Source: Protula sp. h YS-2021
Taxonomy: Eukaryota; Annelida; Polychaeta; Sabellida; Serpulidae
Reading direction: 5' to 3'
Assembly: GCA_949752745.1 (NCBI GenBank)
Contig: OX457024.1
Coordinates: forward strand, 111,342,219-111,406,218
Length of the DNA stretch: 64,000 nt
The notes beneath the pieces were generated by a model. The model searched no databases and was not told the origin of the DNA. It saw only the letters and a program-made list of their open reading frames with translations. A program made the translations under genes and the position numbers. This document shows positions 53,260 to 64,000 of the stretch, piece by piece (the stretch's first letter is position 1; every line of letters starts with the position of its first letter).

Positions 53260-54634
53260 GTGTCCGTGGGGGCAAAGCTAAAGCATTTTTGGCAAGCCTG
53301 GCGAGCTCTGGGAGCTCCCAAAAATGTACTCCACTGGTTGCGATGGGATCACCCTTTGCCTTTGCAACTGACAGGTCGGATTGTCAAACTCTTCCACCGC
53401 TAGCTAAGCTTCCCAATCCTTCTTTAGTCACGACGTAGGATCAAAATCCAGAAAAGCAACTTGTGTTGCAACGGATGGTGCAAGAGCTCTTAGACAAGTA
53501 GGCTGTAGAAAAGATGCCAGTAGGCACACCTGCGTTCTGCAGTCGTGTCTTTCTCGTACCGAAAAAATCACGGGGTTGGCTTGTCATAGACTTGTCGCAA
53601 CTCAATCAGTTTCTTTATATCAAATCGTTCACAATGGATGCGCTCCAAATGATAAAATCGACGCTAAGTCAGGGGATGTGGGCGGTGTCGGTGGATTTGT
53701 CCGATGCATATCTCCACATTCCGATGCACGAATCCGCTCGTCGCTTTCTGGCATTTACGGTAGAGGATCAGAATTATAGTAAATGCGGACAGACAGTTGC
53801 TTCTATCAGTTATATGTGCTGTTAAGACAGTGTTTGGTACTGGGTTCGCTGGTAAATCACAAAAGTCTGAGCTGGTTTCCAATCAGAAAATAGAGTTTCT
53901 GGTGGAGTTGTATTTTGCGTGTGCCAGAGCTTTTCCCCGAACACAACAGAGTTTGCAAAATATTGTCACTCATTGCCACTATTGTCTCCACGTGCAAGAT
54001 TCGAGTAAATGAGAGTCTCTCCTCGGGTTGTTAGTTGCAACAGAAATGACGGTCCAGCTGGGCAGGTGTAATTTTCGGGAGTTTCATCGGGGGTTTCGAA
54101 GGTTTTGCATCACGGCTGGTTGCCGACACGTCGCCTAAGGTTGTCGTTTGCTAGCTCTAAGGGATCTGAATTGGTGGTCGTGTTAACTCAATCTCTTGCT
54201 CGGTGTTCATTTTTCTTTCCCAGCTCCATCGAGGCAATTGCAGACGGACGCTTCTTGCACTCTTGCACCGGGTGGGATGTTATTTTCCAAGATTGCATGT
54301 GGAAAGGCTCAGGGTCGGATCACGAACGACGCTTGCATATAAATGGTTTGGAAATAAAGGCGGTTTTGATAGCTTGTCAAACTCTGCAAACATTTCTACG
54401 TGGTCACGTAGTTCAGTTTCTCGTAGATAATCAGACGGTGGTGTCGTATTTGGCCAAGCAGGGTGGCACTCGCTCACTCATGTTGCCTCGTCTCACCAAA
54501 GAGGTGTTATTGCTTGCCCGGGAGGGTAGATTCTTCATTCAACCTTCTCACATTGCCGGCAGTGTGAATTTTCTAGCGGACTTAGCATCCCGGACGGCTC
54601 AGGTTGTTCACACCGAGTGGGCATTAGTGGATTA
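53260..54634 (+). pseudogene. DIRS reverse transcriptase and RNase H, frameshifted
   Basis: RT: FCSRVFLVPKKSRGW, then LSQLNQF and VSVDLSDAYLHIPM (first catalytic Asp region), then SELVSNQKIEFL in another frame. RNase H: LEIKAVLIACQTLQTFLRG, VQFLVDNQTVVSYLAKQGG and HIAGSVNFLADLASR. The order and the VDNQT / N-LAD-LSR signatures fit DIRS-type RT-RH. Stops at about 53440, 53500 and 53823 and frame changes break it. Confidence 0.85.
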
Positions 54635-55060
54635 AAAGTTTCAATGTATTGCCAGGCAGTATCCGTGGGGTGCGCCTCAGGTAGATTTGTTTGCCAACAG
54701 GCTCAGTCATAGTCTTCCGAGGTACATGTCTCCGTGTCCGGATCTGAGGGCAATAGCGATCGATGTGTTGCTGTGTCGCTGGCCGGTGCAAGTGTTGTTT
54801 GCCTTCCCTCCGTCGTCTCTCATGATAAAAGTTTTTATCAAGGTCTGGCATTTGAGACCGCAGCGCCTCCTGTTGTTAGCTCCCGATCTTCCAGAACTGT
54901 CTTGGTTTCCTTTGTTGATGCGTTTACCGTGTGTCATGAGTCTTCCGGTTCCCCTGGAGTATGGCAGTCTGCGTCAAACTCATTGGCAGCATTATCACCC
55001 AAATCCTCAGTTTCGACTCAAACTTTGGCGCATAAGTTTTCCGTCTTGATAAGGATTTTC
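54635..55060 (+). pseudogene. DIRS linker after RNase H
   Basis: The frame reading VDLFANRLSHSLPRYMSPCP, then LLAPDLPELSWFPLLMRLP, matches the VDLFAT / LVAPNWPxQPWFPxLL stretch typical after RNase H in DIRS elements. A stop precedes it. Confidence 0.75.
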
Positions 55061-55079
55061 TCAGCGAGTACTGTAGAGA

Positions 55080-55775
55080 ATGGATAAAATTCACAAGGAT
55101 TCCACTAACAAAGTGTACCTGTCGCATTTGCGTTTGTTCGAGTCTTGGTGTTTGGATAGGGCTATCGATCCCGTGGCTGCTACGGCGGTGGCAGTGGCCG
55201 ACTTTTTTCTGTATCTGTTCGAGGTCAGAAGGGTGTCGGTTAGATCGATCATGACTTACCGATCCTCTCTCAGCTTCATTTTGAAGAGGGCATCGGGATA
55301 TGATTTGTCATCTTGTGAAGTGTTGGCGGATTTGGTTGGCATCGGATAAACGCCGCGAGAAAATGCAGGTCAGGTCAATGGCTCGTGGGAGGCGGTCGTT
55401 CTCAAACCATTACCGTCTTTTTTATTGGCAAGGCGCATATTACGACTTAATGTTTAGGTTTATTTGAGAAGATCGTGATTAAAGCCTTGCCTGGGTTAGG
55501 TCTGGTGGGAGTATTGATAAGCATCCTTATGTCCCGTATCCCTGCTACGCGCGTACGTTAAACGCTCGGATACGTATCGCAGCCCGTTGCAACGTCATCT
55601 TTTTATCTCATTTATGCAAAGTATTACGGTAGTTCTGTCGAAAGCGTCTGTTTCGAATTATATCAAGAAAACCATATTGTTAGCATATGATGATATAATT
55701 AAAGAGCCTGAGGATGTAATCCAAAAGAGATTGTCAATTAAATCTCATCAGGTCAGACATGTGGCGCACTCCTAG
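55080..55775 (+). pseudogene. DIRS tyrosine recombinase, degenerate
   Basis: The N-terminal core-binding part DKIHKDSTNKVYLSHLRLFE, then SWCLDRAIDP, FFLYLFEVRRVSVRSIMTYR and SSLSFILKRASG is clear. A later segment with KSHQVRHVAHS carries the HxxR box of the catalytic domain, followed by a stop. Frames change between 55346 and 55590. Role: integration of the circular DNA copy by recombination. Confidence 0.8.
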
Positions 55776-56350
55776 CGTAATACTAATGGGGAGGGGTGTC
55801 AATGTGTGAATTGTTGCGCGTTGGTTGTTGGGCGTCGTCTAACACTTTTATTAAGCATTATTTGCAAGAGTAAGAAACTGATGCGTTGAGTAATTTGCAT
55901 AGTCATGGTCCCTTTGTTGCTGCTGAATCAGTGATTAATAACAGTCCTCCTTCTTGCAGGACTCCTCAGCATTCCCGTGGGAAGAAACATTATAAGAAGA
56001 AAACCTAAACAGAATGGGGGTACAGACGCAGTATAGATCTGCAGCGACAGAATGGCAACGTCTCGATCACGTGACTGTTCTCTTGCCGGCCCGGCACAGT
56101 ACAGTTGTACCATGGTCTCATTTTGGACAGTGCGGTTTTACGCATGGTACACTACGTGGCTGCAGCGGGTCGGCAAGATCTGTAGTTTTTTCTTTGATGC
56201 TGTTCATAATCCGCTCTTTGGCAAAAGAGGGGGGATGAGCTCCCTCGTATCTGCGTGTCACTATTGTTCGAGCTAACGATGTTTGATAATGGGCATGTCG
56301 CGGTGAAACCCCACTGATCTTGTTATTTGTTATTAAATGGGCAGTTCGCG

Positions 56351-57092
56351 GTGAGACCCCCTGAAATTAAAAGAATAACTTGAATTTATTTCGTTTTATT
56401 TCTGCCTTCTGTACGACATGATGTCTTGTAGACAGTGTGTCAGCCAGTCCGTATGCATTGGGTGATCAATTCCCACTGGCAGTTCGAGTCTCCCATAGTG
56501 ATGGTTTCGCACTCTATAAGCTGATATTTTCGAAATTAAAACTGAAGTATTTAATTTCTTAATATTCTTTTTTATTAGTGCAATATCGTAGAAGCCACCA
56601 TTCGAATTGTACCCACAAACCTCCCCATCAATTGGGATCGTCTGGTACGATAAGTTGGATATGATTCAATTACATGATAGGAACTGCAGCATTTGATGAT
56701 TGGTCGGCCAGTTGACAAGCATAGTAAACATAGCAACAGGGCACCTGGTAGGGTTACCCATGTGGTGCTATGTGTTCCATAGAATTTTTTATTTATTATT
56801 GATCGCGATAACCAATGTAAATACATTGGAAACTCCATAGTGATGGCTTCTACGTCTACAAGATATTTGTACTCATAAAAATGAGTATTAAGAAATTAAT
56901 TACTTCAGATTTTTGCATATTTACACATTTCAGACGATTCTGAGCAACTTCGGTTTTCTTTACCCCCTCTGCTCCTATGGAAAAATTTTTGATTTTTGCA
57001 TATTTATCCGTTTCAGACGATTCTGAGCAACTTTGGCTTTTTACGTTGGCATCATATATATTTACATTCAAAGACTTTTTATCATTTGAAAA
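56351..57092. other. Non-coding, two direct repeats
   Basis: TTTCAGACGATTCTGAGCAA occurs twice (56929 and 57013) within a longer ~75-bp imperfect duplication; no gene recognised. Confidence 0.5.
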
Positions 57093-57245
57093 ATGGATGT
57101 GGAATCAAAAGGATGTATGAATGCAACGTTTGTTCAAAATCTTACTCAGAAGGTTGGTTTATCACCATTTGATGCTAAGCGCTGCGTATTGGATGATGGT
57201 TATACCATGCCACCTCCTGGGCCTTTTACAACTTACAGAGCATAA
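57093..57245 (+). CDS. Short ORF with FDAKRCVLDDG motif, function unknown
   Basis: ATG to TAA, 50 codons, ending SPFDAKRCVLDDGYTMPPPG and a short tail. The FDxKR-(I/V)L-DG motif resembles C-terminal tails of proteins from virus-like DNA elements in invertebrate genomes (recollection, not verified). It could be a relic exon or a fragment. Confidence 0.35.
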   Translation: MDVESKGCMNATFVQNLTQKVGLSPFDAKRCVLDDGYTMPPPGPFTTYRA

Positions 57246-57329
57246 AAAGCGCCCGCCCTCAGACATAACAATAATTACATATCAAAATAGTGAAGGGTGA
57301 ACATGTCTGCAGTGAGTTAACAACAACTA

Positions 57330-57440
57330 CCATCTACGGCAATGCTTACAGAAAAGTCTGGTGCAATGCCTACAGAAAAGCCTATGGCAAAGCCTGAGAC
57401 AATACGTACAGCAAAGTATAAGGTAATGCCCATGGTAAAG
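57330..57440. repeat. Short imperfect tandem repeat
   Basis: Units around AATGCCTACAGAAAAGCCTA of about 18-24 bp, 5-6 copies with strong divergence, upstream of the PC4-like ORF. Confidence 0.6.
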
Positions 57441-57507
57441 TCTGAGTAGGAGTCACTACCACTACAACAGCTTAAAAAGCGACCACAGTTTAGACGGATA
57501 AAAAGCG

Positions 57508-57878
57508 ATGAGTTACCAGCTACCATGCTACCGGAAAAAAGCGAAAATGGAATTTAAGGCAGAGCCTAAAGTCAAACGAGAACCTGAGCGTGAAGCTGCC
57601 ACCACAGAGCCCATGAAGAAGAAGATGAGTGTAGACGATTTACCGGTTATGATACCCATTAATGGAGAAACATATATTAAAATAGTGAAATATCAACAGC
57701 AAGTGATGGTTAACATTCGTGAATATATTACGGATCATGCATCTGAGAGGTTATATCCTATCAAGTATTGAATTTTGTTGTCATTGACAGATTGGCAAAT
57801 GCAAATGACGTCTTCTGATCGCGTGCTTCAACAGATAGATGTGTATAAATGCAGTGACAGTCAGAAGATGGTTCTATA
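57508..57878 (+). pseudogene. PC4/SUB1-like single-stranded-DNA-binding domain, broken
   Basis: ORF 57508-57771 has a Lys/Glu-rich N-terminal tail (EFKAEPKVKREPEREAATTE, then KKKM) and a domain matching PC4: YIKIVKYQQQVMVNIREYIT, then SERLYPIKY. The frame stops with TGA at 57769-57771, where the family has a conserved Gly, and the same frame then continues LLSLTDWQMQ, matching the family's final helix. So one nonsense change interrupts an otherwise readable domain. No introns are seen. Confidence 0.65.
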
Positions 57879-57977
57879 GAACTCATTTATCATTATAAAT
57901 TATCCCTGAATCACTTGGGTGAACTGATGATCTCTTACTGAGGAACTTACATTATCCTATCTCCTGAAGACCAAGCC

Positions 57978-58250
57978 TTGGTGAGGGGTTTCTTTGAATC
58001 CGTACCAATACCAGGATTTCTTCTACAAGTATCAGAACATCTTAATGTGAGATTCTTTGAACGTGTCGGTGAAAGCTGTATTGAGTTTCAAAAGTATGAT
58101 GAGCTTGCATCGATTTCATCACTCTCAGTGGAAAACATTGGAGTTTTTGATGCTTGGCAAGAACTTGAAAGTTAGCCTTAAACCAAATGAACATGTACAA
58201 TTGATACGTGGTTCAAATAAATTGACTTTATGCCTGATATGTGGACTATA
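57978..58250 (+). CDS. Hypothetical ORF, unrecognised
   Basis: Two overlapping short frames (57978-58175, 58057-58251). The first reads VRGFFESVPIPGFLLQVSEH, then FFERVGESCIEFQKYDEL, which looks like real but decayed coding sequence. It is placed 100 bases after the PC4-like relic and may belong to the same former unit. Family unknown. Confidence 0.3.
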
Positions 58251-58460
58251 ATAAAGACTATGAAAGGTTTGAATGAAAAGATCAGTGTTATGTCAGTTTT
58301 CATTATATCAACAAATGGGTTGATAACATTTTTGATACTTATATTAATTTAAGTTCTTGTGAGTGGGATAATATGCTACATGTATTGATATAATATGTAT
58401 TTGAAATATTTTTGTTTTTATTCTCAATAAATATCAACATTTTATTTTGATGTTTATGAT

Positions 58461-58540
58461 GATTGTAGTTCTCAATAAGTGTAAATATTGGTGATATTCA
58501 ATAATATCACCAATATTTACACTTATTGAGAACTACAATC
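58461..58540. repeat. Perfect 38-bp inverted repeat (hairpin, 4-nt loop)
   Basis: Left arm 58461-58498 and right arm 58503-58540 are exact complements (GATTGTAGTTCTCAATAAGT begins the left arm); loop CAAT. It adjoins an (AT)n tract. Confidence 0.98.
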
Positions 58541-58543
58541 TAT

Positions 58544-58546
<3 letters not shown>

Positions 58547-58633
<87 letters not shown>
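58547..58633. repeat. (AT)n microsatellite
   Basis: Uninterrupted TA dinucleotides right after the hairpin. Confidence 0.98.
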
Positions 58634-58637
<4 letters not shown>

Positions 58638-58966
58638 CAGTCATAGGGAGACCATGCCTTTAATATAGCACTTAGGGAGACCATTTGTATATTTTTTACC
58701 TTTGAGTTTGGAAAGACGAAAATTATCAAAAAAATGTTCCTATACGTTGTAGATAATGGGTGTGATTTTTTCTTCTTGTCATATTAAGTACCAAAAAATA
58801 AACAGAAAAGTTGGTCTACGTATTTTTCTAGATTTTCCTTGGCATTTTAGGCGACCTGGCTAAAACCACGGAATATCCCGGGTCTCCGTAAGTGTGTGGT
58901 TTAATGCTCTGTATTTTTGGTCTCCCAAAGTAGCATATTTTGCCATTTAGTTCTACTTAGCATGCA

Positions 58967-58980
58967 AATATGTGCAAGAT
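58967..58980. repeat. Target site duplication, left copy
   Basis: AATATGTGCAAGAT, identical to 60573-60586; it brackets the non-LTR element. Confidence 0.9.
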
Positions 58981-60572
58981 CAATCAATCAATCAATCAAA
59001 GTTTATTTTCTGAATTCAAAACCAGAAGTTATTACTAAGAGAACAAACATTAGTAATTTATAATTCAAGGAGGACAGAAATGGGAACAAGCTAAAATCAA
59101 ATGCTTGTGACAATGCTTGCCCCTTTCTCAAGTGACAATTGTATACCTTATATACACTTCAGAATTTATTGGATGGTGCTAACTGCACTGAACGAAGAGT
59201 GTTATAAAGCACAAAATTTAATATGAGACGACTCGATCATAAAAAGAAGAGAGTTAATCCTAAGAAAAAAAAAAGCTACTCCGTCTTTCCATAATTATCA
59301 ATAAAATAGTGTTTAAGTTTTTTCTTAAAAAGCCTTTCCGTACGAACAGTTTTCAATTCTGGAGGTAAGGAATTCCACATGTGTACACCCTTAATCCTTA
59401 CGCAATGGCTTTTTAATGTAGTTCGCGAATAAGCGTGTTTAAAGTTCCCGTGTTGTCTAGTAATTCTGTCATTATTAACGATTTCGAAGTGACACTGTAT
59501 ATTACAAGGAAGGGTATTACTTATCGCTCTAAACATTATTACTAATGATTTAAATTTAACTACGTCATGCATTTTCAGGATGCGCGACTCGAAGAAGAAA
59601 CTATTCGTGTGTTCATACCGTCCAACACCAAAAATAACACGAATTGCTCGTTTCTGCAACAGTACGATTTCCTTGACATTTGTTTCATAAGTATTTCCCC
59701 ATATTTCTACACAATAGGACACATACGGTAAGAACAAAGATTGATAGATAATGAACAGTGCTTGTTATCAATAAGTGAACTAACTTTATGCATAATTGCT
59801 ATGCATTTTGCTAATTTTGAACGTACTCGATTGATATGTTCTTTCCAATTAAGTTTATCATCAATAATAACACCCAAAAACTTAGTACTGTGAACGCGAT
59901 CAATTTTTGCATCACCAAATTGAACATTTAAATTATAGTCATTACAATTCGAACAACCGAATACCATGAAATTAGTTTTACTCACATTTAAAGACAGTTT
60001 GTTTAATTTAAACCAGCGATCCAATTTTGATAATTCTTTTGTGATGATTTGACACATTTTAGGAATATCAGACACGGAATAAAACAAATTAGTGTCGTCT
60101 GCAAAAAGAATGAATTTAAGCAATTTGGATACCTTAACAATGTCATTTATGTACATGATGAATAGCTTAGGGCTTGTGGTACGCCACACAAAACATGTGA
60201 GACATCTGAGACACTGTCGTCAATTTGTACTAGTTGTTCTCTATCTGAGAGGTAACTGCTTAACCAATGATTTGAAACACCACGAACACCATAAAAATCT
60301 AATTTCTGGAGAAGCAAATTGTGATCTATTGTATCAAAAGCTTTTTTTATGTCGATAAAAACACCGATAGTACATATTTTTTTATCTCTCGAAGTGGTTA
60401 GTTCCTCTACAAAATCTAAAAGCGCCAAAGAGGTTGATCTTTTAGAGCGGAAACCATATTGGTTTTCACATAGCACATTATACTTATCAATAAAATTATC
60501 CAAGCGGTTGTCAAATAGCTTCTCTAAAATCTTAGAAAATTGAGGTAATAAGGAGACCATATATTTTTCATG
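58981..60572 (-). mobile_element. 5'-truncated non-LTR retrotransposon (L2/CR1/Jockey-like)
   Basis: Minus-strand RT fragment starting within RT and ending in a (TTGA)n 3' tail (plus-strand CAAT repeats at 58981-58999). Exact 14-bp target duplications flank it, and RT motifs are well kept. 5' truncation plus short microsatellite tail is the usual product of target-primed reverse transcription. No RNase H was seen. Confidence 0.92.
59276..60560 (-). pseudogene. Non-LTR reverse transcriptase fragment, two frameshifts
   Basis: Three frames in series: 60560-60147 (SLLPQFSKILEKLFDNRL, YGFRSKRST, DIKKAFDTIDH, CGVPQ), 60189-59707 (LFIMYINDIV, ILFADDTNLFYS, KTNFMVFG, TKFLGVIIDDKLNW), 59737-59276 (LPYVSYCVEIWGN, LLQKRAIRVI, MWNSLPPELK). 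FADD is the polymerase active site. Frameshifts near 60165 and 59720 make it non-functional. Confidence 0.92.
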
Positions 60573-60586
60573 AATATGTGCAAGAT
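60573..60586. repeat. Target site duplication, right copy
   Basis: AATATGTGCAAGAT, matching 58967-58980. Confidence 0.9.
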
Positions 60587-61393
<807 letters not shown>

Positions 61394-61522
61394 CATATGA
61401 TGCTTTTCAACTTTTTACTTTTTTCTCAAACACTATTTGACTATAATACATAATAATAATACAATACTTTATACATAATATATGATATATGATATATATG
61501 ATATATGATATATATGATATAT

Positions 61523-61682
61523 GGTTTACGTGTGAATTAAAAGCTCGCCAGGGACCGTCCATAAGAATGGAAAAAAATGATAATGACAGGTTTACGGGTG
61601 AACTAGGGACTCTTTTGTTAAGAATGAAAAAATATGAAAGTGAAAAGTTTACGTGTGAATTAACACCGCGTCAGGGACCTTA
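61523..61682. repeat. ~65-bp imperfect direct repeats
   Basis: GTTTACGTGTGAATTAA with GCCAGGGACC or GTCAGGGACC recurs at about 61525 and 61648, with a diverged copy (GTTTACGGGTGAACTA) at 61590. Confidence 0.75.
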
Positions 61683-61804
61683 ACTTCTTGTGATTTCAAA
61701 CGTTGAAACTGCGTTGGCACATCAAAGCGCAAGACAAATATTAAACAGTTTTATTGATACACTTTGAAGACAGGTCTTAAATTAATGACAATATTACAAA
61801 GTTT

Positions 61805-62262
61805 AGTCAAATAAGTCTATTGTTCTTCAGCTATTTCACCCTCTTCCACCTCACTGTCTATATCCACTGTTTTCGTCGCTGCTGTCATCCTGCTTCTCCT
61901 TATCTAAAAGCTCTTCAAAGAATGCATTGTTTTTTTATAGCCGTCTTTTGTGCCTTTGAATGCTCATAATGTTTTTCACCAGCAAAGTAATTTAAGTCTT
62001 CTAAAATGTTTTGATAATGTTCGCTTTGCTCGAAACTTCGGGTATATTTGAATAGCCTCATAAACAGTTGTTTTAGTCGACGCTTATAAACGGGTCGAAG
62101 ATCATTACTTGCTCTTTCACGCGCATCTTCAAGCACTTGTTCTTCACATCTAAAACCTTGTCTTAAAATTTGTCATCATGTCATCATATACTTCTTGGAC
62201 TATATCATGCCAAACAGAGTCTGTTTCTGATTCACTCTCAGAACTGCTGTCATCGTCAACCT
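61805..62262 (-). pseudogene. Decayed acidic/charged ORF, unrecognised
   Basis: Minus-strand frames in series: an acidic stretch with VDDDSSSESESETDSVWHDI, then RCEEQVLEDARERASNDLRP, VYKRRLKQLFMRLFKYTRSF and EQSEHYQNILEDLN, then an acidic tail in a third frame. Frame changes near 62165 and 61925. Composition is strongly protein-like (charged, helical), but I do not recognise the family. Confidence 0.5.
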
Positions 62263-62289
62263 CACAACAACATGAGCATCAACGACAAC

Positions 62290-62352
62290 AACAACAACAA
62301 CGACGACGACAACGACAACGACGACAGCAACGACAACGACAACAACAACGTC
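62290..62352. repeat. (CAACGA/CAA)n trinucleotide tract
   Basis: ACAACAACAACGACGACG-type repeat directly upstream (in sense) of the acidic minus-strand ORF relic. Confidence 0.9.
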
Positions 62353-62614
62353 AGCAACAACGATTGGGGGTCATCATCCAGGAGTCTCATGACATTTCTA
62401 TATTTGGATTATTTGGACAGGTTCAAACAATGATCGGTTAAATTTAGCATTTTACTCAACAAGTTCACTCTGGCAACTGAATATGTTGTATCGTGGGAAA
62501 GTCGGCAACATCAACCGTGAGAACTTGGGATGATTGACAGTGATATTGATCTATCTCCCTATATAAGAAACATTCCCGTTTTCACTGCACATACAGTGCA
62601 CGGCGGCGACTGCT

Positions 62615-62730
62615 GGTCATTATCCAGAGATCTCATGACATTTCCAGATTATCCAGAATTCTCATCATATTTCTAGATTATCCAGAAGTCTCATGACATT
62701 GCTAGATTATCCAGAAATCTCGTCATATAC
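62615..62730. repeat. ~33-bp tandem repeat
   Basis: Four units around ATTATCCAGAAGTCTCATGA CATTTCTAG; a diverged copy lies at 62375-62410. Confidence 0.85.
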
Positions 62731-62739
62731 CTACTTCTC

Positions 62740-64000
62740 CCGTTATACCAGCATTTGAGTGTTCTACGATACAATTTAGGCACAGCTTGATTCAAACTTT
62801 TAATGTCTCAAGCAACAATAAAAATAATAACACAATCTTATTACATCTTAAATCAAACACTTTTAGCAGAAACGTTATATAACATATAACATACTATTAT
62901 ATGTATTTAATGGAGTGGCCTCATAAAACATTGTAATTCTCTCCTGTACAGGCATAACTTTGTAGTTTAATTGATAGCCATATCCCAAATGCCGTTCTTC
63001 ATAATGCAGAAATGGTACTATTCACTTACTTACTTATTTCTCTTTGAACGTGGCGGGACACATGGCCTCAACGACGGAAGTATAAAGAGTTGACCCTATT
63101 TGTGTGATAGTCCTTTCTGGGAGTGTTCTTGTAGTTAAACTGCTAGGCTGACTTCGTGGACTAATCTTCTTGATGGTGTGTGACGAAACAAAATTTCAAT
63201 ACTAACACTAACTTTTTGCACATAACCTAATTTAAATATATTTTTTATTCAAACGTCTTTTTTCTTAATCTAAGATCTTTCGTTTATTTAAGGAATTATT
63301 TTAAAAAAAATAATTTAATTCCGTTATAGATGACGTACTATCGTACTGGATTGCGAAGCGAAAAAAACACTTCAACAAGTTCAACTGACTTAACAACCTT
63401 TAGTTATAATTTATTTACCTTCACGAGGTTACTAAAACGAATGCACAACAGAAACGCAATTAAAGATAGCTGTTTAATTTGCATCCTACATTTTTCGCCT
63501 TTATATTTTGGCTCCATTCCCGGTATAGGGGGTGAGGGGGTTAAATACAATGCATGGAAATCTTTATCGGTTCTGGGCATTCCGCTTGCACACGCCAAAG
63601 CTCAACCCATCAATTCCGTCTTATTGTAGAACAGTTGGTTTCTTAGACGTTGTCTTCCTCTCCTTCCATGCACTACACCTTGAGACGTGCATCTGGTAGG
63701 CGAATGTTTCTTTGTTTCATGGGATAGCCAAAACAATATATCCTTTCCTTTTACAACAGCCGTAGGGCTATTCTAATCCCTCACTTGAATAATTTTACTA
63801 GTAAAACCCATTTTAGAGGAATGGGTTTTGAGGGTGGAGGATCTATGCGTTTAATTTTAGCAGAATAATCATGGCACTCCAAACCACATAGTGATATAGT
63901 AATGTGTGTACATTAATATGTAAGTCTGTGCATAATGAAATCCTGGTGTGCACATATTGATATGTCAATGTGTGTCTATTGAAAAATCAAAGTGTGCATA
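62740..64000. other. AT-rich, no supported gene
   Basis: The only sizeable ORF (63330-63629, +, 99 codons) has no family resemblance. Short GTGTGYAC/ATATG phrases repeat weakly at the very end (63900-64000). Confidence 0.45.

Larger units (their letters stand above)
50260..56350 (+). mobile_element. Decayed DIRS-type (tyrosine recombinase) retrotransposon
   Basis: Domain order on the plus strand is gag-like, RT, RNase H, then tyrosine recombinase, as in DIRS1-like elements (no DDE integrase, no aspartic protease seen). Every domain is broken by stops and frameshifts, so the copy is dead. Limits are approximate: TCGCGGTG motifs occur near 50257, 56298 and 56348 and may belong to the terminal repeats, but split or inverted termini were not resolved. 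Confidence 0.85.

Noticed and set aside
63330..63629. 99-codon ORF near the right end
   Set aside because: No family resemblance, no codon bias visible and no splice context; left as non-coding.

Overview
The window is animal (metazoan) nuclear DNA. Short coding exons with GT/AG junctions sit in large, repeat-rich introns. The protein families are animal-specific (a Cys-loop receptor and the centriole protein CEP120), and DIRS-type and non-LTR retroelements are present. The genome is strikingly rich in minisatellites, microsatellites and G/C homopolymer runs and is not vertebrate-like. A marine invertebrate (lophotrochozoan or invertebrate deuterostome) fits, but the sequence does not settle the phylum.

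Layout. (1) 1-5.2 kb, + strand: the last three exons of a nicotinic-acetylcholine-receptor-like Cys-loop subunit that lacks the vicinal Cys pair of alpha subunits; its 5' exons lie left of the window. (2) 5.2-16.8 kb: mostly non-coding, with several tandem repeats, a 200-base assembly gap (8564-8763) and one convincing isolated minus-strand terminal exon (13941-14049). (3) 16.8-48.9 kb, - strand: a complete CEP120 gene. I could place 24 coding exons, from the initiator ATG at 48861 to the stop at 16813-16815. All exon phases agree and sum to 2940 nt (979 residues; human CEP120 is 986). Its introns hold nearly all the repeat structure of the window. (4) 49.5-56.4 kb: a tRNA-like sequence, then a decayed plus-strand DIRS-type retrotransposon (gag, RT, RNase H, tyrosine recombinase). 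(5) 56.4-64 kb: fragments of a PC4/SUB1-like ORF, a perfect 38-bp-arm hairpin, a 5'-truncated non-LTR retrotransposon with a 14-bp target duplication, a decayed acidic ORF, and AT-rich sequence without recognisable genes.

The most unusual signal is in CEP120. At several exons a minisatellite spans or abuts the exon-intron junction, so part of the exon plus its splice site is tandemly copied into the neighbouring intron: exon 13 acceptor (about 15 extra copies, 102-bp unit), exon 17 donor (about 7 extra copies), exon 5 donor (about 18 copies, 21-bp unit), exon 8 donor (2 extra copies). Exon-derived fragments follow exon 6, and an array starts just inside the intron of exon 4. Some units are multiples of three with an open frame, so choosing another donor could lengthen the protein in frame. 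The last CEP120 intron also holds a tandem ~0.6-1.1 kb satellite carrying MITE insertions whose empty sites are visible in sister units, plus a long-inverted-repeat element; a second such element lies in intron 11.
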